DNA of 54,052 bases from NCBI GenBank assembly GCA_903897925.1, contig CAIUDG010000041.1, forward strand, positions 1 to 54,052. Direction: 5' to 3'. Each line of letters opens with the position of its first letter. The first letter of the stretch is position 1. Below, one piece after another: positions 28,538 to 39,112 of the stretch. Source of the stretch: an uncultured beta proteobacterium. Its GTDB lineage: Bacteria; Pseudomonadota; Gammaproteobacteria; Burkholderiales; Burkholderiaceae_C. The position numbers and the translations under genes are program-made. The notes beneath the pieces were generated by a model. It made no database searches, had not been told where the DNA came from, and worked only from the letters and a program-made list of their open reading frames with translations.

Positions 28538-28957
28538 ATGACACCGTCTGTTTCAGCAGTCTGGCGCGCGGCACCGGCTACCGGTGTCTCTGGCGTGCCA
28601 CAGCAGTCCGCGCGCAGCGGACGTGGCCTGGACAATTCCAGTGTGTTGGCGGGCATGTTGCTGGCGGCGGCGCTGGCGGCGCTGCTGGCGGTGGCCGACG
28701 AGCTCATCGAAACCTGGACCGACGGCCATTTGCTGGCCGGCTGGGTAGCACTCTGGACGCTGGTGTTTGCGCTGCTGGCCATGCTGGCTTCGCCGCTGCG
28801 GCGCTTGGCAGCCCGGCTGGCGGCGCATCTGTCACAGCGTGTGCAACACGCACGCATGCTGCGCGCCGAAGCGCGGATGTGGGAATACGCCAGTCTGGAT
28901 GCGCGCACCCTGGCCGATATCCGCGTCATGCGGACCCGCGCCAACGACGGTCTCTGA
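28538..28957 (+). CDS. Small inner-membrane protein of unknown function
   Basis: A 139-residue protein with two membrane helices (about residues 35-55 and 64-86). The C-terminal tail is basic and amphipathic and includes a segment ending LDARTLADIRVMRTRAND, which faintly resembles DUF1127-type tails. The start at 28538 is set by AAGGAG at 28526-28531. A strong terminator follows 53 bp after its stop. Divergent from a LysR gene, which may regulate it. No named function. Confidence 0.65.
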   Translation: MTPSVSAVWRAAPATGVSGVPQQSARSGRGLDNSSVLAGMLLAAALAALLAVADELIETWTDGHLLAGWVALWTLVFALLAMLASPLRRLAARLAAHLSQRVQHARMLRAEARMWEYASLDARTLADIRVMRTRANDGL

Positions 28958-29010
28958 GTTTTTATTCGGCTTTGCAGGGCGTCGGAATAACGTTTCCCTG
29001 CGCACCATGA

Positions 29011-29040
29011 AAAAGGGCCAGCGCATGCGCTGGCCCTTTT
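29011..29040. terminator. Bidirectional rho-independent terminator
   Basis: A perfect 30-bp palindrome. Its arms start AAAAGGGCCAGCGCA and mirror to a TTTT end, so a GC-rich stem is followed by U-runs in both directions. It sits between the convergent small membrane protein gene and pckG and should stop both transcripts. Confidence 0.9.
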
Positions 29041-29060
29041 GTTGATCTGGCTGCGGAAAG

Positions 29061-30947
29061 TCAGGCTGCCAGGCGTTGCTCCAGTTGGGCCTTGGTGGCT
29101 TCCAGTTCCTTGGGCAGGTGGTAGGCCAGCTGGGTGAACAGCTCGGTGTGCAGGCCGATTTCCTGTTTCCAGGCCGCGCGGTCCAGGCTGGTCACGCTGT
29201 CAAACTGGGCCTGGCTGAAATCCAGACCGGTCCAGGTGATTTCAGCGTAGGTGGGCGACACGCCAAAGCCGGTTTCCTGGCCTGTGGCGCTGCCTTCGAT
29301 GCGGTCGATCATCCACTTCAGCACGCGCATGTTTTCGCCATAACCAGGCCAGACGAACTTGCCGTCGTCGCCCTTGCGGAACCAGTTGGTGGTGTAAATG
29401 CGTGGCAGCTTGGCACCGGAGGCCTGCAGCTTTTCGCCCATGGTGAGCCAGTGCTGGAAGTAGTCGCTCATGTTGTAACCGGTGAAGGGCAACATGGCGA
29501 AGGGGTCGCGCCGCACCACACCCTGCTGGCCAACGGCTGCAGCGGTGGTTTCGGAACCCATGGTGGCAGCCATGTAGACGCCTTCAGTCCAGGTGCGGGC
29601 TTCGGTCACCAGCGGCACGGTGGTGGAGCGACGGCCGCCGAAGATGAAGGCGTCAATCGGCACGCCATTGGGGTCGTTCCAGGCCGGGTCGAGCGCCGGA
29701 TTGTTGGTGGCGGTGACGGTGAAGCGGGCGTTCGGGTGGGCGGCCTTGGCGCCGGTTTCCTTGGCGATGGCGGGCGTCCAGTCTTTGCCTTGCCAGTCGA
29801 TCAGGTGCGCCGGGATGCCGCCGCCGTCTTTTTCCATGCCTTCCCACCAGATGTCACCGTCGTCGGTCAGTGCGACGTTGGTGAAAATCACGTCCTTGTC
29901 CAGGCTGGCCATGCAGTTCGGGTTGGTGTGGTAGTTGGTTCCAGGGGCCACGCCAAAGTAGCCGGCCTCGGGGTTGATGGCGTACATCTTGCCGTCGGCA
30001 TGGGGCTTGATCCAGGCGATGTCATCGCCAATGGTGGTGACTTTCCAGCCATCGAAGCCTGCCGGTGGCACCAGCATCGAGAAGTTGGTCTTGCCGCAGG
30101 CGCTGGGGAATGCTGCTGCGACGTGGTATTTCTTGCCCTGGGGATTGGTGACACCCAGAATCAACATGTGCTCGGCCAGCCAGCCTTGGTCGCGGCCCAT
30201 GTTGGATGCAATGCGCAGTGCGAAGCACTTTTTGCCCAGCAGGGCGTTGCCGCCGTAGCCGGAGCCGTAGGACCAGATTTCACGGGTTTCCGGGTAGTGC
30301 ACGATGTACTTGGTCTTGCTGCAAGGCCAGGTCACATCGGCCTGGCCGGCTTCCAGCGGCGAACCCACGGTGTGCACGCAGGGCACGAATGCACCGTCAA
30401 CGCCCAGCACGTCATACACCGCCTTGCCCATGCGCGTCATGATGCGCTGGTTCACGGCCACGTAGGCGCTGTCGCTCAGTTCAATACCGATGTGGGCGAT
30501 GTGCGAACCCAGCGGGCCCATGGAGAACGGAATCACATACATGGTGCGACCGCGCATGCAGCCGTCAAACAGGGCTGGGGTGCCGTCGGCCTTGCCGGTT
30601 TGCAGCATGGCGCGCATGTCAGCGGGAGCCATCCAGTTGTTGGTGGGGCCGGCGTTTTCTTTCTTTTCGCTGCAAATGAAGGTGCGGTCTTCAACGCGGG
30701 CCACGTCGCTCGGGTCGGAACAGGCCAGGAAGCTGTTTGGGCGCTTGACCGGGTTGAGCTTCTTGAAGGTGCCGGCGTCGACCAGCTTCTGGCACAGGCC
30801 TTGATACTCTTCTTCGGAGCCGTCGCACCAGAAGATGGAGGCGGGTTTGCACAGGGCGGCCATTTCGGCGACCCAGGCGATCAGGCTTGCGTTCTTGACG
30901 TAGGCCGGGGTGTTCAGTGCCAGTCCTTGCATGGTGGGTGAGTTCAT
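29061..30947 (-). CDS. pckG: Phosphoenolpyruvate carboxykinase (GTP)
   Basis: A 628-residue GTP-type PEPCK, which converts oxaloacetate and GTP to PEP in gluconeogenesis. The kinase-1a P-loop is FPSACGKTN, with the reactive-cysteine loop typical of the GTP class. [18 protein letters not shown] and [18 protein letters not shown] (metal/substrate region) are also present. The length is right for the family. The start at 30947 has AGGAG 7 bp upstream (reverse complement of 30955-30959). The leader carries two overlapping inverted repeats that could form alternative hairpins. Confidence 0.96.
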   Translation of the reverse strand: MNSPTMQGLALNTPAYVKNASLIAWVAEMAALCKPASIFWCDGSEEEYQGLCQKLVDAGTFKKLNPVKRPNSFLACSDPSDVARVEDRTFICSEKKENAGPTNNWMAPADMRAMLQTGKADGTPALFDGCMRGRTMYVIPFSMGPLGSHIAHIGIELSDSAYVAVNQRIMTRMGKAVYDVLGVDGAFVPCVHTVGSPLEAGQADVTWPCSKTKYIVHYPETREIWSYGSGYGGNALLGKKCFALRIASNMGRDQGWLAEHMLILGVTNPQGKKYHVAAAFPSACGKTNFSMLVPPAGFDGWKVTTIGDDIAWIKPHADGKMYAINPEAGYFGVAPGTNYHTNPNCMASLDKDVIFTNVALTDDGDIWWEGMEKDGGGIPAHLIDWQGKDWTPAIAKETGAKAAHPNARFTVTATNNPALDPAWNDPNGVPIDAFIFGGRRSTTVPLVTEARTWTEGVYMAATMGSETTAAAVGQQGVVRRDPFAMLPFTGYNMSDYFQHWLTMGEKLQASGAKLPRIYTTNWFRKGDDGKFVWPGYGENMRVLKWMIDRIEGSATGQETGFGVSPTYAEITWTGLDFSQAQFDSVTSLDRAAWKQEIGLHTELFTQLAYHLPKELEATKAQLEQRLAA

Positions 30948-30962
30948 CTAAAAGCTCCTAAG

Positions 30963-31013
30963 TTTGAAAATGGATTTTTCAAAGCCAACGGTCAGCATGC
31001 TTTGAAAAATCCA
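30963..31013 (-). promoter_or_regulatory. pckG leader with two mutually exclusive hairpins
   Basis: On the pckG strand a 15-bp perfect stem can form: 30999-31013 with 30971-30985, loop 13 nt. A second 8-bp stem uses bases from the same arm (30976-30983 with 30963-30970, loop 5) and lies just upstream of the AGGAG site. The two share sequence, so only one can form at a time. This could be an attenuation or translation switch, or a protein-binding site. Confidence 0.5.
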
Positions 31014-31408
31014 TGGCCCCGACCGGGATCCGGTCCGTGGGTCCGCGCGGGGAGGTCATATTTTAAGAAGGGGTACAAAAGTTACCAAGTAATTACTCGC
31101 AAAAGTTATGCAAAACATGCATGACTTTATGCTGTAACATTTCTGCCCAGATGCGTGTTCTGGGACCATGGCTTAAGCCGCAATTTCGAATGGGGGTTTG
31201 CGAAGTGGAAGGTGCGTGGTACACCCCAGGCTCGCCGCTTCATGGAGGCAGTGGCGTTCAAAAGTTGCCAGGTAGCAAAATTTTGTACCTGTATGTCAAC
31301 CATTTTGGTAGGTGGCGCGTCAATGTAGGCCTGGGAGCGCAAAAGATGTAGTTGACCGCGGGGTAGGAATTCCGCAAAACAACCAAATTAACGACAAGCA
31401 CTGTATAT
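31014..31408. other. Gene-free divergent intergenic region
   Basis: About 395 bp between the pckG leader and the small ORF at 31409. The DNA at 31060-31140 and 31370-31410 is AT-rich and promoter-like; TATATATG at 31403-31410 runs directly into the ATG. It contains ATGCAAAACATGCAT near 31108. Short ORFs on both strands (31121-31351, 31127-31342) have no ribosome site and no recognisable product. I call no gene here. Confidence 0.5.
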
Positions 31409-31702
31409 ATGCACAGAGACATTATTCAGGTACCCGAAAAGGGCACTTACAAATGGCAGTTGTTCAATTACTGGTCCGATGAGTTCCGGCAGACCCATGC
31501 CGACCATTCCGCCTACATTGCCCTGAACTTCGCCGGTGTGCTGGATACCTGCCGCAGCAAACTGTTTACCTTGATTCAGCACCACCGCCAGCAGGCCAGC
31601 AAGTCGGCTGCCTGCGAGCGCCACAACCGCGCCATTGCGCGGCTGCAAAACACCATGACCGGTGCCGCCATGGCGTATGAAAGCGGCTTTCGCCAGCATT
31701 GA
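31409..31702 (+). CDS. Small soluble protein of unknown function
   Basis: A 97-residue protein without signal peptide or membrane segment. It is aromatic-rich near the start (YKWQLFNYWSDEFRQTHADHSAY) and helical and basic in the second half. No clear ribosome site precedes the ATG at 31409, which weakens the start. It is convergent with recQ, 24 bp apart. Unrecognised family; codon use matches the chromosomal neighbours, so I think it is real. Confidence 0.55.
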   Translation: MHRDIIQVPEKGTYKWQLFNYWSDEFRQTHADHSAYIALNFAGVLDTCRSKLFTLIQHHRQQASKSAACERHNRAIARLQNTMTGAAMAYESGFRQH

Positions 31703-31726
31703 TGGTTTTCGCGGGACGCGGGGCGC

Positions 31727-33583
31727 TCAGGGCAGCGCCACCACCCGCAGCACTTCCTGGGCATAGGCATCGAGCTTTTTGGCGCCGATGCCGCTGATGC
31801 CCTCCAGATCTTCCAGTGTTTTGGGCCCGCGTTGGGCGATGGCCGCCAGGGTGGCGTCATGAAAAATGACGTACGCCGGCAGGTTGTGCGCCCGCGCTAC
31901 CTCGGCGCGCCAGGCTTTCAGTGCCGAATAGCGCAGCAGGGCATTGCTGTCGAGCGTGATGGGCGATTTCACTACGCTGTTCAGGCGTACGCTGCGCTTG
32001 TCCTTGCGCGCTGCGGGTTGCGATACCGATTCGCGCAGCTGCACCGAGCGCTCACCGCGCAGCACGGCACGCGATTGCGGCGTCAGCTGCAGGGTGTTGA
32101 AGGCCTGGGCATCGACCGCCACGGCGGTCATGGCAATCAGCTGGCGCAGCACGCCGCGTAACTGGATTTCACTGAAGGCCGCGCCGAGACCGAAGGTGCT
32201 CAGGCTTTCATGGCCGTACTGCAGCACTTTTTCGCTGCTTTTGCCGCGCACCACATCCATGACATGGCCGGCGCCAAAGCTGACACCGCTTTTTTGCTGG
32301 ATCCGGTAGATCGTGCTGAGCAGCATGCGCGCGGCTTCGGTGCCGTCCCATACCGCTGGCGGCTGCAGGCAGTTATCGCAGTTGCCGCAGGGGCTGCTGG
32401 CTTCGTCAAAATAGGCCAGCAGACGGACCCGGCGGCAGTCGGTGGCTTCGGCCAGGCCAAGCAGGGCGTCGAGTTTGCCGCGCATCAGTTGTTTGAAATC
32501 TTCGCCGGCCGGGCTTTCATCGATCATGCGGCGCTGGTTCACCACGTCTTGCAAGCCATAAACCATCCAGGCTTCAGCCGGCAGGCTGTCGCGCCCGGCG
32601 CGCCCGGTTTCCTGGTAATAGCCTTCAATATTTTTCGGCATGTCCAGGTGCGCCACAAAGCGCACGTCGGGCCGGTCGATGCCCATGCCGAAGGCCACGG
32701 TGGCCACCATCACTATGCCGTCTTCGCGCAGAAAGCGGTCTTGGTGCTGCTGGCGGACTTTGCTATCCAGGCCTGCGTGGTAAGGCAGCGCCTTGAGGCC
32801 GGCTTCGGCCAGGGTCTGGGCTACCGCGTCGACCTTGCGCCGTGACTGGCAATAGACGATGCCGGTTTCGCCTTCGTGTGACCGCTCGATGAAGCGCAGC
32901 AGCTGGGTGTTGCTGTCGCGCTTTTCGACGATGGTGTAGCGAATATTCGGCCGGTCAAAGCTGCTGACGAAGGCGCGCGCGTCCTGCAATTGCAGGCGTT
33001 CCAGCATGTCTTCGCGCGTCAGGGCGTCGGCAGTGGCGGTGAGCGCCATGCGCGGCACGCCGGGATAGCGCTCGTGCAACACCGTAAGGGCGCGGTACTC
33101 GGGGCGGAAATCGTGGCCCCACTGGCTGACGCAATGGGCCTCGTCAATGGCGAACAAGGCCAGTTGTTGGCTCTGGAACAGGCGGTCGAGTTGCGCCAGA
33201 AAACGCGGCGTGGTGATGCGCTCGGGGGCGGCGTAGAGCAGGGTGATGTCGCCGCGCAGCATGCGCTGCTCGACCTGGTAGGCCTCTTCGCTGCTGAGCG
33301 ACGAGTTCAGAAAGGCGGCGCTGACGCCGGCTTCGTGCAGGGCCCCGACCTGGTCGTGCATGAGCGCGATCAGGGGCGAGATCACCACCGTGATGCCATG
33401 CCCGGCCTGCTGCCGGGCAATGGCCGGAACCTGGTAGCAAAGACTCTTGCCGCCGCCGGTAGGCATCAGGACCAGGGCGTCGTGGCCGGCCACGACGTGC
33501 TCGACGATGGCCTGCTGGGGGCCGCGGAACTGGTCGTAGCCGAAGACCTCGCGAAGAATGTGCTGGGGAGTCAAAAAGGTCAA
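31727..33583 (-). CDS. recQ: ATP-dependent DNA helicase RecQ
   Basis: A 618-residue 3'-5' superfamily 2 helicase. Walker A is in [15 protein letters not shown], the DEAH box in [19 protein letters not shown], and motif VI in [15 protein letters not shown] zinc-binding set ([12 protein letters not shown]...CGNCDNC) follows, then a winged-helix domain and a C-terminal HRDC domain ([25 protein letters not shown]). This is the full architecture and length of RecQ. The start at 33583 is a TTG without a good ribosome site, so the exact N-terminus is uncertain. It is divergent from metH part 1, with only 48 bp between. Confidence 0.95.
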   Translation of the reverse strand: MTFLTPQHILREVFGYDQFRGPQQAIVEHVVAGHDALVLMPTGGGKSLCYQVPAIARQQAGHGITVVISPLIALMHDQVGALHEAGVSAAFLNSSLSSEEAYQVEQRMLRGDITLLYAAPERITTPRFLAQLDRLFQSQQLALFAIDEAHCVSQWGHDFRPEYRALTVLHERYPGVPRMALTATADALTREDMLERLQLQDARAFVSSFDRPNIRYTIVEKRDSNTQLLRFIERSHEGETGIVYCQSRRKVDAVAQTLAEAGLKALPYHAGLDSKVRQQHQDRFLREDGIVMVATVAFGMGIDRPDVRFVAHLDMPKNIEGYYQETGRAGRDSLPAEAWMVYGLQDVVNQRRMIDESPAGEDFKQLMRGKLDALLGLAEATDCRRVRLLAYFDEASSPCGNCDNCLQPPAVWDGTEAARMLLSTIYRIQQKSGVSFGAGHVMDVVRGKSSEKVLQYGHESLSTFGLGAAFSEIQLRGVLRQLIAMTAVAVDAQAFNTLQLTPQSRAVLRGERSVQLRESVSQPAARKDKRSVRLNSVVKSPITLDSNALLRYSALKAWRAEVARAHNLPAYVIFHDATLAAIAQRGPKTLEDLEGISGIGAKKLDAYAQEVLRVVALP

Positions 33584-33631
33584 CAGTGGGACGAAAAGGC
33601 GCTATTGTCCCGCCTTTCTACAATACGGGGT

Positions 33632-34678
33632 ATGAACTTTCCCCGTTACACACGTGCACAGGGCCTGCCCGCCCTGCTTGAGAACCGTATTGCCATCCTG
33701 GATGGTGCCATGGGCACCATGATTCAGCGCTTCAAACTCAATGAAGCGCAGTACCGGGGCGAGCGTTTCAAGGATTTCCACCGCGACGTCAAAGGCAATA
33801 ACGAATTGCTCAGCCTGACGCGTCCGGACGTGATTTCCGACATCCACGAAAGCTATCTGGCGGCCGGAGCCGATTTGATCGAAACCAATACCTTTGGCGC
33901 CACCACGGTGGCCCAGGCCGATTACGACATGGCCGACCTGGCGGTAGAAATGAATTTGGCCTCGGCGCGCCTGGCGCGTGCCGCCTGCGACAAATACAGC
34001 ACGCCGGACAAACCGCGCTATGTTGCCGGCGCCCTGGGCCCAACGCCCAAGACTGCCAGCATCAGCCCGGATGTGAACGATCCCGGCGCGCGCAATGTGA
34101 CGTTTGAGGCGCTGCGCGCGGCCTATTACGAACAGACCCAGGCGCTGGTTCAGGGCGGCGCCGATGTGCTGCTGGTGGAAACCATTTTTGACACCCTGAA
34201 TGCCAAGGCGGCGCTGTTTGCCATCGACGAATATTTCGAGGCCTCTGGCGAATGCCTGCCGATTCTGATCAGCGGCACCGTGACCGATGCCTCCGGGCGG
34301 ATTCTGAGCGGCCAGACCGTGACTGCCTTCTGGCACAGCGTGCGCCATGCGCGGCCGCTGGCCATTGGACTGAATTGCGCCCTCGGCGCCACCCTGATGC
34401 GGCCCTACATCCAGGAACTCAACCGCGTTGCGCCGGACACGTTTATCAGCTGCTACCCGAACGCCGGCCTGCCCAATCCGATGTCCGACACCGGTTTTGA
34501 CGAAACCCCGGAGGTGACCAGCCGCCTGTTGCGCGAGTTTGCCCAGGACGGCCTGGTGAATATTGTGGGTGGCTGCTGTGGCACCACGCCGCAGCACATT
34601 GGCGCCATTGCTCACGCGGTAACGCCGCTGTCGGCGCGCAAACTGCAGGCCAACGGTTTCTACCGGGAAGCCGCCTGA
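33632..34678 (+). CDS. metH: Methionine synthase, homocysteine-binding part (split MetH, first gene)
   Basis: A 348-residue homocysteine S-methyltransferase domain, equivalent to the N-terminal module of E. coli MetH. The active-site start is [15 protein letters not shown]. The zinc ligands are the Cys of GLNCALGA and the Cys pair of [12 protein letters not shown]. The pterin, B12 and activation domains are absent and are encoded by a separate gene from 35529. An ATG at 33632 follows TACAAT and GGGG in a 48-bp gap to recQ; its ribosome site is unusually close. It must work with the second gene's product to make methionine. Confidence 0.93.
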   Translation: MNFPRYTRAQGLPALLENRIAILDGAMGTMIQRFKLNEAQYRGERFKDFHRDVKGNNELLSLTRPDVISDIHESYLAAGADLIETNTFGATTVAQADYDMADLAVEMNLASARLARAACDKYSTPDKPRYVAGALGPTPKTASISPDVNDPGARNVTFEALRAAYYEQTQALVQGGADVLLVETIFDTLNAKAALFAIDEYFEASGECLPILISGTVTDASGRILSGQTVTAFWHSVRHARPLAIGLNCALGATLMRPYIQELNRVAPDTFISCYPNAGLPNPMSDTGFDETPEVTSRLLREFAQDGLVNIVGGCCGTTPQHIGAIAHAVTPLSARKLQANGFYREAA

Positions 34679-34738
34679 GGCGCAGCCAGCGGTCTGCGGT
34701 CTGCGGTCTGGGCACTGCCGGCCCGCGCCGGCAAGCCC

Positions 34739-35320
34739 TTAACCGCGCCGCTGTGGCGGCGGTCGGCTGCTCAGGGCCAGTTCTTCGCGCATGGTCTTGG
34801 CCAAGCGTGCATAGAGTTTGAGCTGGCGGTTGGTATCGCGCAGGCGTTCCGCAATATTCGCCGAAACCCCCAGCAACAGCCGTGCGGCGACCACCGGGTC
34901 GCGCTGAATCATGGCTTCGACGCCCTGGCGCGTGAGGATGGCGCACCAGACGTCGGTCGAACTGGTACAGGAGGCCGAGCGGGGCTCGTTGTCGACCAGT
35001 CCGATTTCACCGATCAGGCTGCCCGGCCCCAGTACCCGCACGGTGGACGGCTCGTTGCGGTCGACGGTGATGCGTTCGACCACCACGTCACCTTCGATCA
35101 GCAGCGCCATGAAGCCGTTGTCGCCGGCATCGCCTTCGCGGATAAACAGGGTGCCGGCCGGAATGAAACGCGGCGACATATAACGAATTACCACGCGCGC
35201 CTCTTCCAGGCTGAGCGTGGTATGTGCTTGTGGCGCGCTTAGCAGCTGGGCCGCGTGTTCCGCACCCGAGACCCCGTTGGAGAGGGGGATTTGATCCACA
35301 TTTTTGATCGTAGCTTGCAT
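34739..35320 (-). CDS. Cyclic nucleotide-binding domain protein without DNA-binding domain
   Basis: A 193-residue protein. A cNMP-binding fold spans about residues 50-160 ([32 protein letters not shown] and the phosphate-cassette-like [20 protein letters not shown]). In the cassette the family's Arg follows as PRSAS, so nucleotide binding is possible. The tail is short and helical with no helix-turn-helix, so it is not a Crp-type regulator. It lies on the opposite strand between the two metH genes. Role unknown; a sensor or binding partner is likely. Confidence 0.85.
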   Translation of the reverse strand: MQATIKNVDQIPLSNGVSGAEHAAQLLSAPQAHTTLSLEEARVVIRYMSPRFIPAGTLFIREGDAGDNGFMALLIEGDVVVERITVDRNEPSTVRVLGPGSLIGEIGLVDNEPRSASCTSSTDVWCAILTRQGVEAMIQRDPVVAARLLLGVSANIAERLRDTNRQLKLYARLAKTMREELALSSRPPPQRRG

Positions 35321-35432
35321 GCGCAGAGACTTTGGCGTGTGGCGACAGAGCGCATTGTTTCATATCGCGCTGGCAACCGGGACCGGGTCGGGCACTACCG
35401 GTCTGGAATTTCACCGTAGAATTCGCGCTATC

Positions 35433-35523
35433 CAAGGAGCGTTGCAGCGGAGCCGGTGCTCTGCCAGGCTTGGGCAATTTCGGTTTTCAGAACGACGCTC
35501 ACCTGAATTGCTGTTACAGGTGA
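35433..35523 (+). promoter_or_regulatory. SAH riboswitch controlling the second metH gene
   Basis: The conserved SAH riboswitch core is visible: AGGAGCGTTGCAGCGG at 35435-35450, GCCAGGCTTGGGCA at 35463-35476, and ACGACGCTCACC at 35492-35503. P1 pairs GAGCGT (35437-35442) with ACGCTC (35495-35500). TCACCTG (35499-35505) can instead pair with CAGGTGA (35517-35523), which holds the AGGTGA ribosome site of the gene. SAH binding would therefore free translation. The match to the consensus is from memory of the family; a covariance search would settle it. Confidence 0.88.
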
Positions 35524-35528
35524 GTTGT

Positions 35529-38300
35529 ATGTCCACATCCCCCACATTTATGCCCATGATGCTGTCCGGTCTGGAGCCGGTCGTCGTGGATTCGAATTCT
35601 TTGTTTGTGAATATTGGTGAGCGCACCAATGTCACTGGCTCCAAGGCGTTTGCCCGCATGATTCTGAGCGGCAGCTATGAGCAGGCTTTGGCGGTGGCGC
35701 GCCAGCAGGTGGAAAACGGCGCCCAGATCATTGACATCAACATGGACGAAGCCATGCTCGATAGCCAGGCGGCGATGGAGCGCTTCCTGAACCTGATTGC
35801 CAGCGAGCCCGATATTTCCCGGGTGCCGATCATGATCGACTCCAGCAAGTGGAGCGTGATCGAAGCCGGCCTGCGCTGCGTACAGGGCAAGTCGATCGTC
35901 AACTCGATCAGCATGAAAGAAGGTGTGGCGGCGTTCAAGCAGCAGGCCAAGCTGGTGCGCCGCTATGGCGCTGCCGCAGTGGTGATGGCGTTTGACGAGC
36001 AGGGCCAGGCCGATACCTACGAGCGCAAGATTGCGATCTGCGAACGCGCCTACCGGATTCTGGTGGACGAAGTCGGCTTTCCGGCCGAGGACATTATTTT
36101 CGATCCGAATATTTTTGCTATCGCCACCGGTATTGAAGAACACAACAACTACGCGGTGGACTTTATTGAGGCCACGCGCTGGATCAAGCAAAACCTGCCC
36201 GGTGCCAAAGTCAGCGGAGGCGTCAGCAATGTGAGCTTTTCCTTCCGCGGCAACGACCCGGTGCGCGAAGCGATTCACACCGTGTTTCTGTACCACGCCA
36301 TCAAGGCCGGCATGGACATGGGCATCGTCAATGCCGGCATGGTCGGCGTGTATGACGAAATCGAGCCCGAGCTGCGCGAGCGGGTCGAAGACGTGGTGCT
36401 GAACCGCCGCCCAGATGCCGGCGAGCGCCTGGTGGAAATCGCTGAAAACGCCAAGGGCGCGGCCAAAGACGACAGCAAGAAGCTGGAATGGCGCGGCACC
36501 GCGCAAGCGCCGGTGGCGGTGGCGCAACGCCTGTCGCACGCGCTGGTGCACGGTGTCACCGACTTTATTGCCGAAGACACCGAAGAGGCCTACCGCGCCG
36601 TGCTGGCCAGGGGCGGACGGCCACTGCACGTGATTGAAGGGCCGCTGATGGACGGCATGAATATCGTCGGCGACCTGTTTGGCCAGGGCAAAATGTTCCT
36701 GCCGCAGGTGGTGAAGAGTGCGCGCGTCATGAAACAGGCGGTGGCGCACCTGATTCCCTATATTGAAGAAGAAAAGCGCTTGCAGAAGGACGCAGGTGAA
36801 GAGGTCAAGGCCAAGGGCAAGATCGTCATCGCCACAGTCAAGGGCGATGTGCACGACATCGGCAAAAACATTGTCACCGTGGTGTTGCAGTGCAATAACT
36901 TCGACGTGGTGAACATGGGTGTGATGGTGCCCTGCCACGAGATCCTGGCGCGGGCCAAGGCCGAAGGGGCCGACATCATCGGCCTGTCCGGCCTGATCAC
37001 GCCGAGCCTGGAAGAAATGCAGTACGTTGCTGGCGAAATGCAGAAGGACGAATATTTCCGCAGCCGCAAGATGCCGCTGATGATTGGTGGCGCCACCACC
37101 TCGCGGGTGCATACCGCGGTCAAGATCGCGCCGCATTATGAAGGTCCGGTGGTGTATGTGCCAGACGCTTCGCGCAGTGTCAGCGTGGCGTCCGGGCTGC
37201 TGGGCGAGCAGTCGGCGAGCTATCTGGAAGAACTGCAGGCAGACTACGCCAAAGTGCGTGAGCAGCATGCCAACAAGAAACAGGTGCCGCTCTGGCCGCT
37301 GGCCAAGGCGCGCGCCAACAAGACCGTGGTGGACTGGTCGGCCTACCAGGCCACGGTGCCGAAATTTATCGGGCGCCGGGTGTTCAAGAATTTTGACCTG
37401 ACCGAAATCGCCAAGTACATTGACTGGGCACCGTTCTTCCAGACCTGGGACTTGGCGGGTCCGTTTCCGGCGATTCTGGACGATGCGCTGGTAGGCGTGG
37501 AAGCGCGCAAAGTGTATGCCGATGCCCAGGCCATGCTCAAGCGCCTGATCGAAGGCCGCTGGCTGACGGCCAATGCGGTGATCGCGCTGTATCCGGCGAA
37601 CAGTGTCAACGACGACGATATTGCGCTCTATGAAGACGAAACTCGCAGCAGCGTGGCCCTGACCTGGCATGGTCTGCGCCAGCAAAGCGAGAAACAGTCG
37701 TGGCAGGAAGACGGCAAGACCGTGCAGCGCCCGAGCCGCTGTCTGGCCGATTTTGTGGCGCCGCGCCTGAGCGCGCAGGGACAGCTGACGGGCTTGCAGG
37801 ACTATGTGGGTATGTTTGCGGTCACCACCGGCATTGGCGCTGACAAAAAGGAACAAAGCTTCCTGCAGGCCCACGACGACTACTCGGCGATTATGTTCAA
37901 GGCCCTGGCCGACCGCCTGGCCGAAGCCCTGGCCGAGTGCATGCACCACCGGGTGCGTACCGACCTGTGGGGTTATGCGGCGCAGGAAGCGCTGGACAAC
38001 GCGGCCCTGATTGCCGAGAAATACCAGGGTATCCGGCCGGCACCAGGCTATCCGGCCTGTCCTGACCACAGCGTCAAGCGCGCCATGTTTGCGCTGTTGC
38101 GGGGTGAAGATATCGGCATGGAACTGACCGAGAGTCTGGCCATGGCGCCGGCGGCCAGCGTGTGCGGCTTCTATATAGCGCATCCCGAGGCGCAGTATTT
38201 CAACGTTGGCAAGATTGGCGACGACCAGGTGCAGGACCTGGCGCAGCGCAGTGGCAGCAGCCTGGCTGCCACACAGCGTTTGCTGGCGCCTAATCTATAA
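35529..38300 (+). CDS. metH: Methionine synthase, folate/B12/activation part (split MetH, second gene)
   Basis: A 923-residue protein with the remaining MetH modules in order. The pterin-binding barrel (about residues 20-290) starts [11 protein letters not shown]. The B12 cap and Rossmann domains follow, with the lower-ligand motif [10 protein letters not shown] and [13 protein letters not shown]. Last is the SAM-binding reactivation domain ([12 protein letters not shown]; the AECMHHRVR and [15 protein letters not shown] region). There is no homocysteine domain; that is the separate gene at 33632. The start is ATG at 35529 with AGGTGA 5 bp upstream, inside the expression platform of an SAH riboswitch, so expression should rise with SAH. 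Confidence 0.95.
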   Translation: MSTSPTFMPMMLSGLEPVVVDSNSLFVNIGERTNVTGSKAFARMILSGSYEQALAVARQQVENGAQIIDINMDEAMLDSQAAMERFLNLIASEPDISRVPIMIDSSKWSVIEAGLRCVQGKSIVNSISMKEGVAAFKQQAKLVRRYGAAAVVMAFDEQGQADTYERKIAICERAYRILVDEVGFPAEDIIFDPNIFAIATGIEEHNNYAVDFIEATRWIKQNLPGAKVSGGVSNVSFSFRGNDPVREAIHTVFLYHAIKAGMDMGIVNAGMVGVYDEIEPELRERVEDVVLNRRPDAGERLVEIAENAKGAAKDDSKKLEWRGTAQAPVAVAQRLSHALVHGVTDFIAEDTEEAYRAVLARGGRPLHVIEGPLMDGMNIVGDLFGQGKMFLPQVVKSARVMKQAVAHLIPYIEEEKRLQKDAGEEVKAKGKIVIATVKGDVHDIGKNIVTVVLQCNNFDVVNMGVMVPCHEILARAKAEGADIIGLSGLITPSLEEMQYVAGEMQKDEYFRSRKMPLMIGGATTSRVHTAVKIAPHYEGPVVYVPDASRSVSVASGLLGEQSASYLEELQADYAKVREQHANKKQVPLWPLAKARANKTVVDWSAYQATVPKFIGRRVFKNFDLTEIAKYIDWAPFFQTWDLAGPFPAILDDALVGVEARKVYADAQAMLKRLIEGRWLTANAVIALYPANSVNDDDIALYEDETRSSVALTWHGLRQQSEKQSWQEDGKTVQRPSRCLADFVAPRLSAQGQLTGLQDYVGMFAVTTGIGADKKEQSFLQAHDDYSAIMFKALADRLAEALAECMHHRVRTDLWGYAAQEALDNAALIAEKYQGIRPAPGYPACPDHSVKRAMFALLRGEDIGMELTESLAMAPAASVCGFYIAHPEAQYFNVGKIGDDQVQDLAQRSGSSLAATQRLLAPNL

Positions 38301-38327
38301 GCGCAGCTGGGGCTGGCACAGCGCCGA

Positions 38328-38966
38328 TCAAGGGAGATTGATGGCGCTGCGGTAGTGCATGGCTTCGGCGACGTGCAGGGTGAGAATCATGTCGCTGTGG
38401 TCCAGGTCGGCGATGGTGCGGGCAATTTTCAACACGCGCTGGGTGCTGCGGGCCGACCAGGCGAGGCGGGTGGCGGCTGTCTGCAGCCACTCTGCGGCAG
38501 CCGGCGCCAGCTGGAATGGCGCCTTGCTCTCGGGGGCGGACGCGCTGTGCTGGCGTTGCCGGGCCCGTTCCCGGGCGGCTGCGCAGCGCGCCCGGATGGT
38601 GGCCGAGCTTTCGCCGGGCGGGGCATGCAGCAAGTCGGCGGCGGGCAAGGCCGGAACTTGCACGTGCAGGTCAATCCGGTCCAGCAGCGGGCCACTGAGT
38701 TTCGCCTGGTAACGCGCAATTTGGGCCGGCGTGCAGCGACACGCCGGAGCGCTGGCGCCGAGGTAACCACAGGGGCAGGGATTCATCGCCGCGACCAACT
38801 GGAAGCGGGCCGGAAACTCGCAGCGCTGGCTCGCACGCACGATGGTGATCAGCCCGCTTTCCAGGGGTTCGCGCAGGGCTTCCAATGCGCTGCGGGCGAA
38901 TTCGGGAAACTCGTCCAGAAACAGCACGCCGTTGTGGGCCAGGGATATTTCACCGGGTGGGCAACT
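38328..38966 (-). pseudogene. comM: comM (YifB), N-terminal part missing
   Basis: The C-terminal 200-odd residues of a Mg-chelatase-like AAA+ helicase involved in natural transformation. Recognisable segments are GEISLAHNGVLFLDEFPEF, MNPCPCGYLG with the downstream cysteines, SGPLLDRIDLHVQVP, and the RSTQRVLKIARTIADL C-terminus. Homology reads back to about 38958 (CPPGE) and is then cut by an in-frame TGA at 38967-38969 and unrelated lower-GC sequence. The Walker A half of the protein is absent. The gene is thus truncated by the island that begins here and cannot make a working ComM. Confidence 0.9.
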
Positions 38967-39010
38967 TCAAAGTTAGGCTGAAAATTCATCCAAATTAAGG
39001 CTTAACTTTG
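38961..39010. mobile_element. Left boundary of genomic island in comM, with an inverted repeat
   Basis: The comM reading frame stops matching at about 38960. Immediately inside is CAAAGTTA (38968-38975), mirrored by TAACTTTG (39003-39010), with partial extension of the match (GGCT/AGGCTT). Base composition drops from here on. The inverted repeat may be a recombinase or transposase end; no recombinase gene is in the window. The other island end is not visible. Confidence 0.55.
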
Positions 39011-39112
39011 ACTGTATTGATTTCAAGGGCAATCAACAGACTCCACGCCCTCGGCGTTGTTCGAAACCTGTATGGCACCATATTGAACGAGGGCGCCAGC
39101 AACGGCCTTTGT

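Noticed and set aside
31121..31351. Short ORFs on both strands upstream of the small gene at 31409
   Set aside because: No ribosome site, no recognisable product, and they lie in promoter-like AT-rich DNA.
32990..33631. N-terminal extension of the first metH gene
   Set aside because: It runs antisense through recQ; the conserved MetH start is at 33632.
35514..38183. Long open frame on the minus strand opposite the second metH gene (889 codons)
   Set aside because: It is antisense to a fully recognisable MetH; the frame stays open because of GC-rich codon structure, and the product shows no domain.
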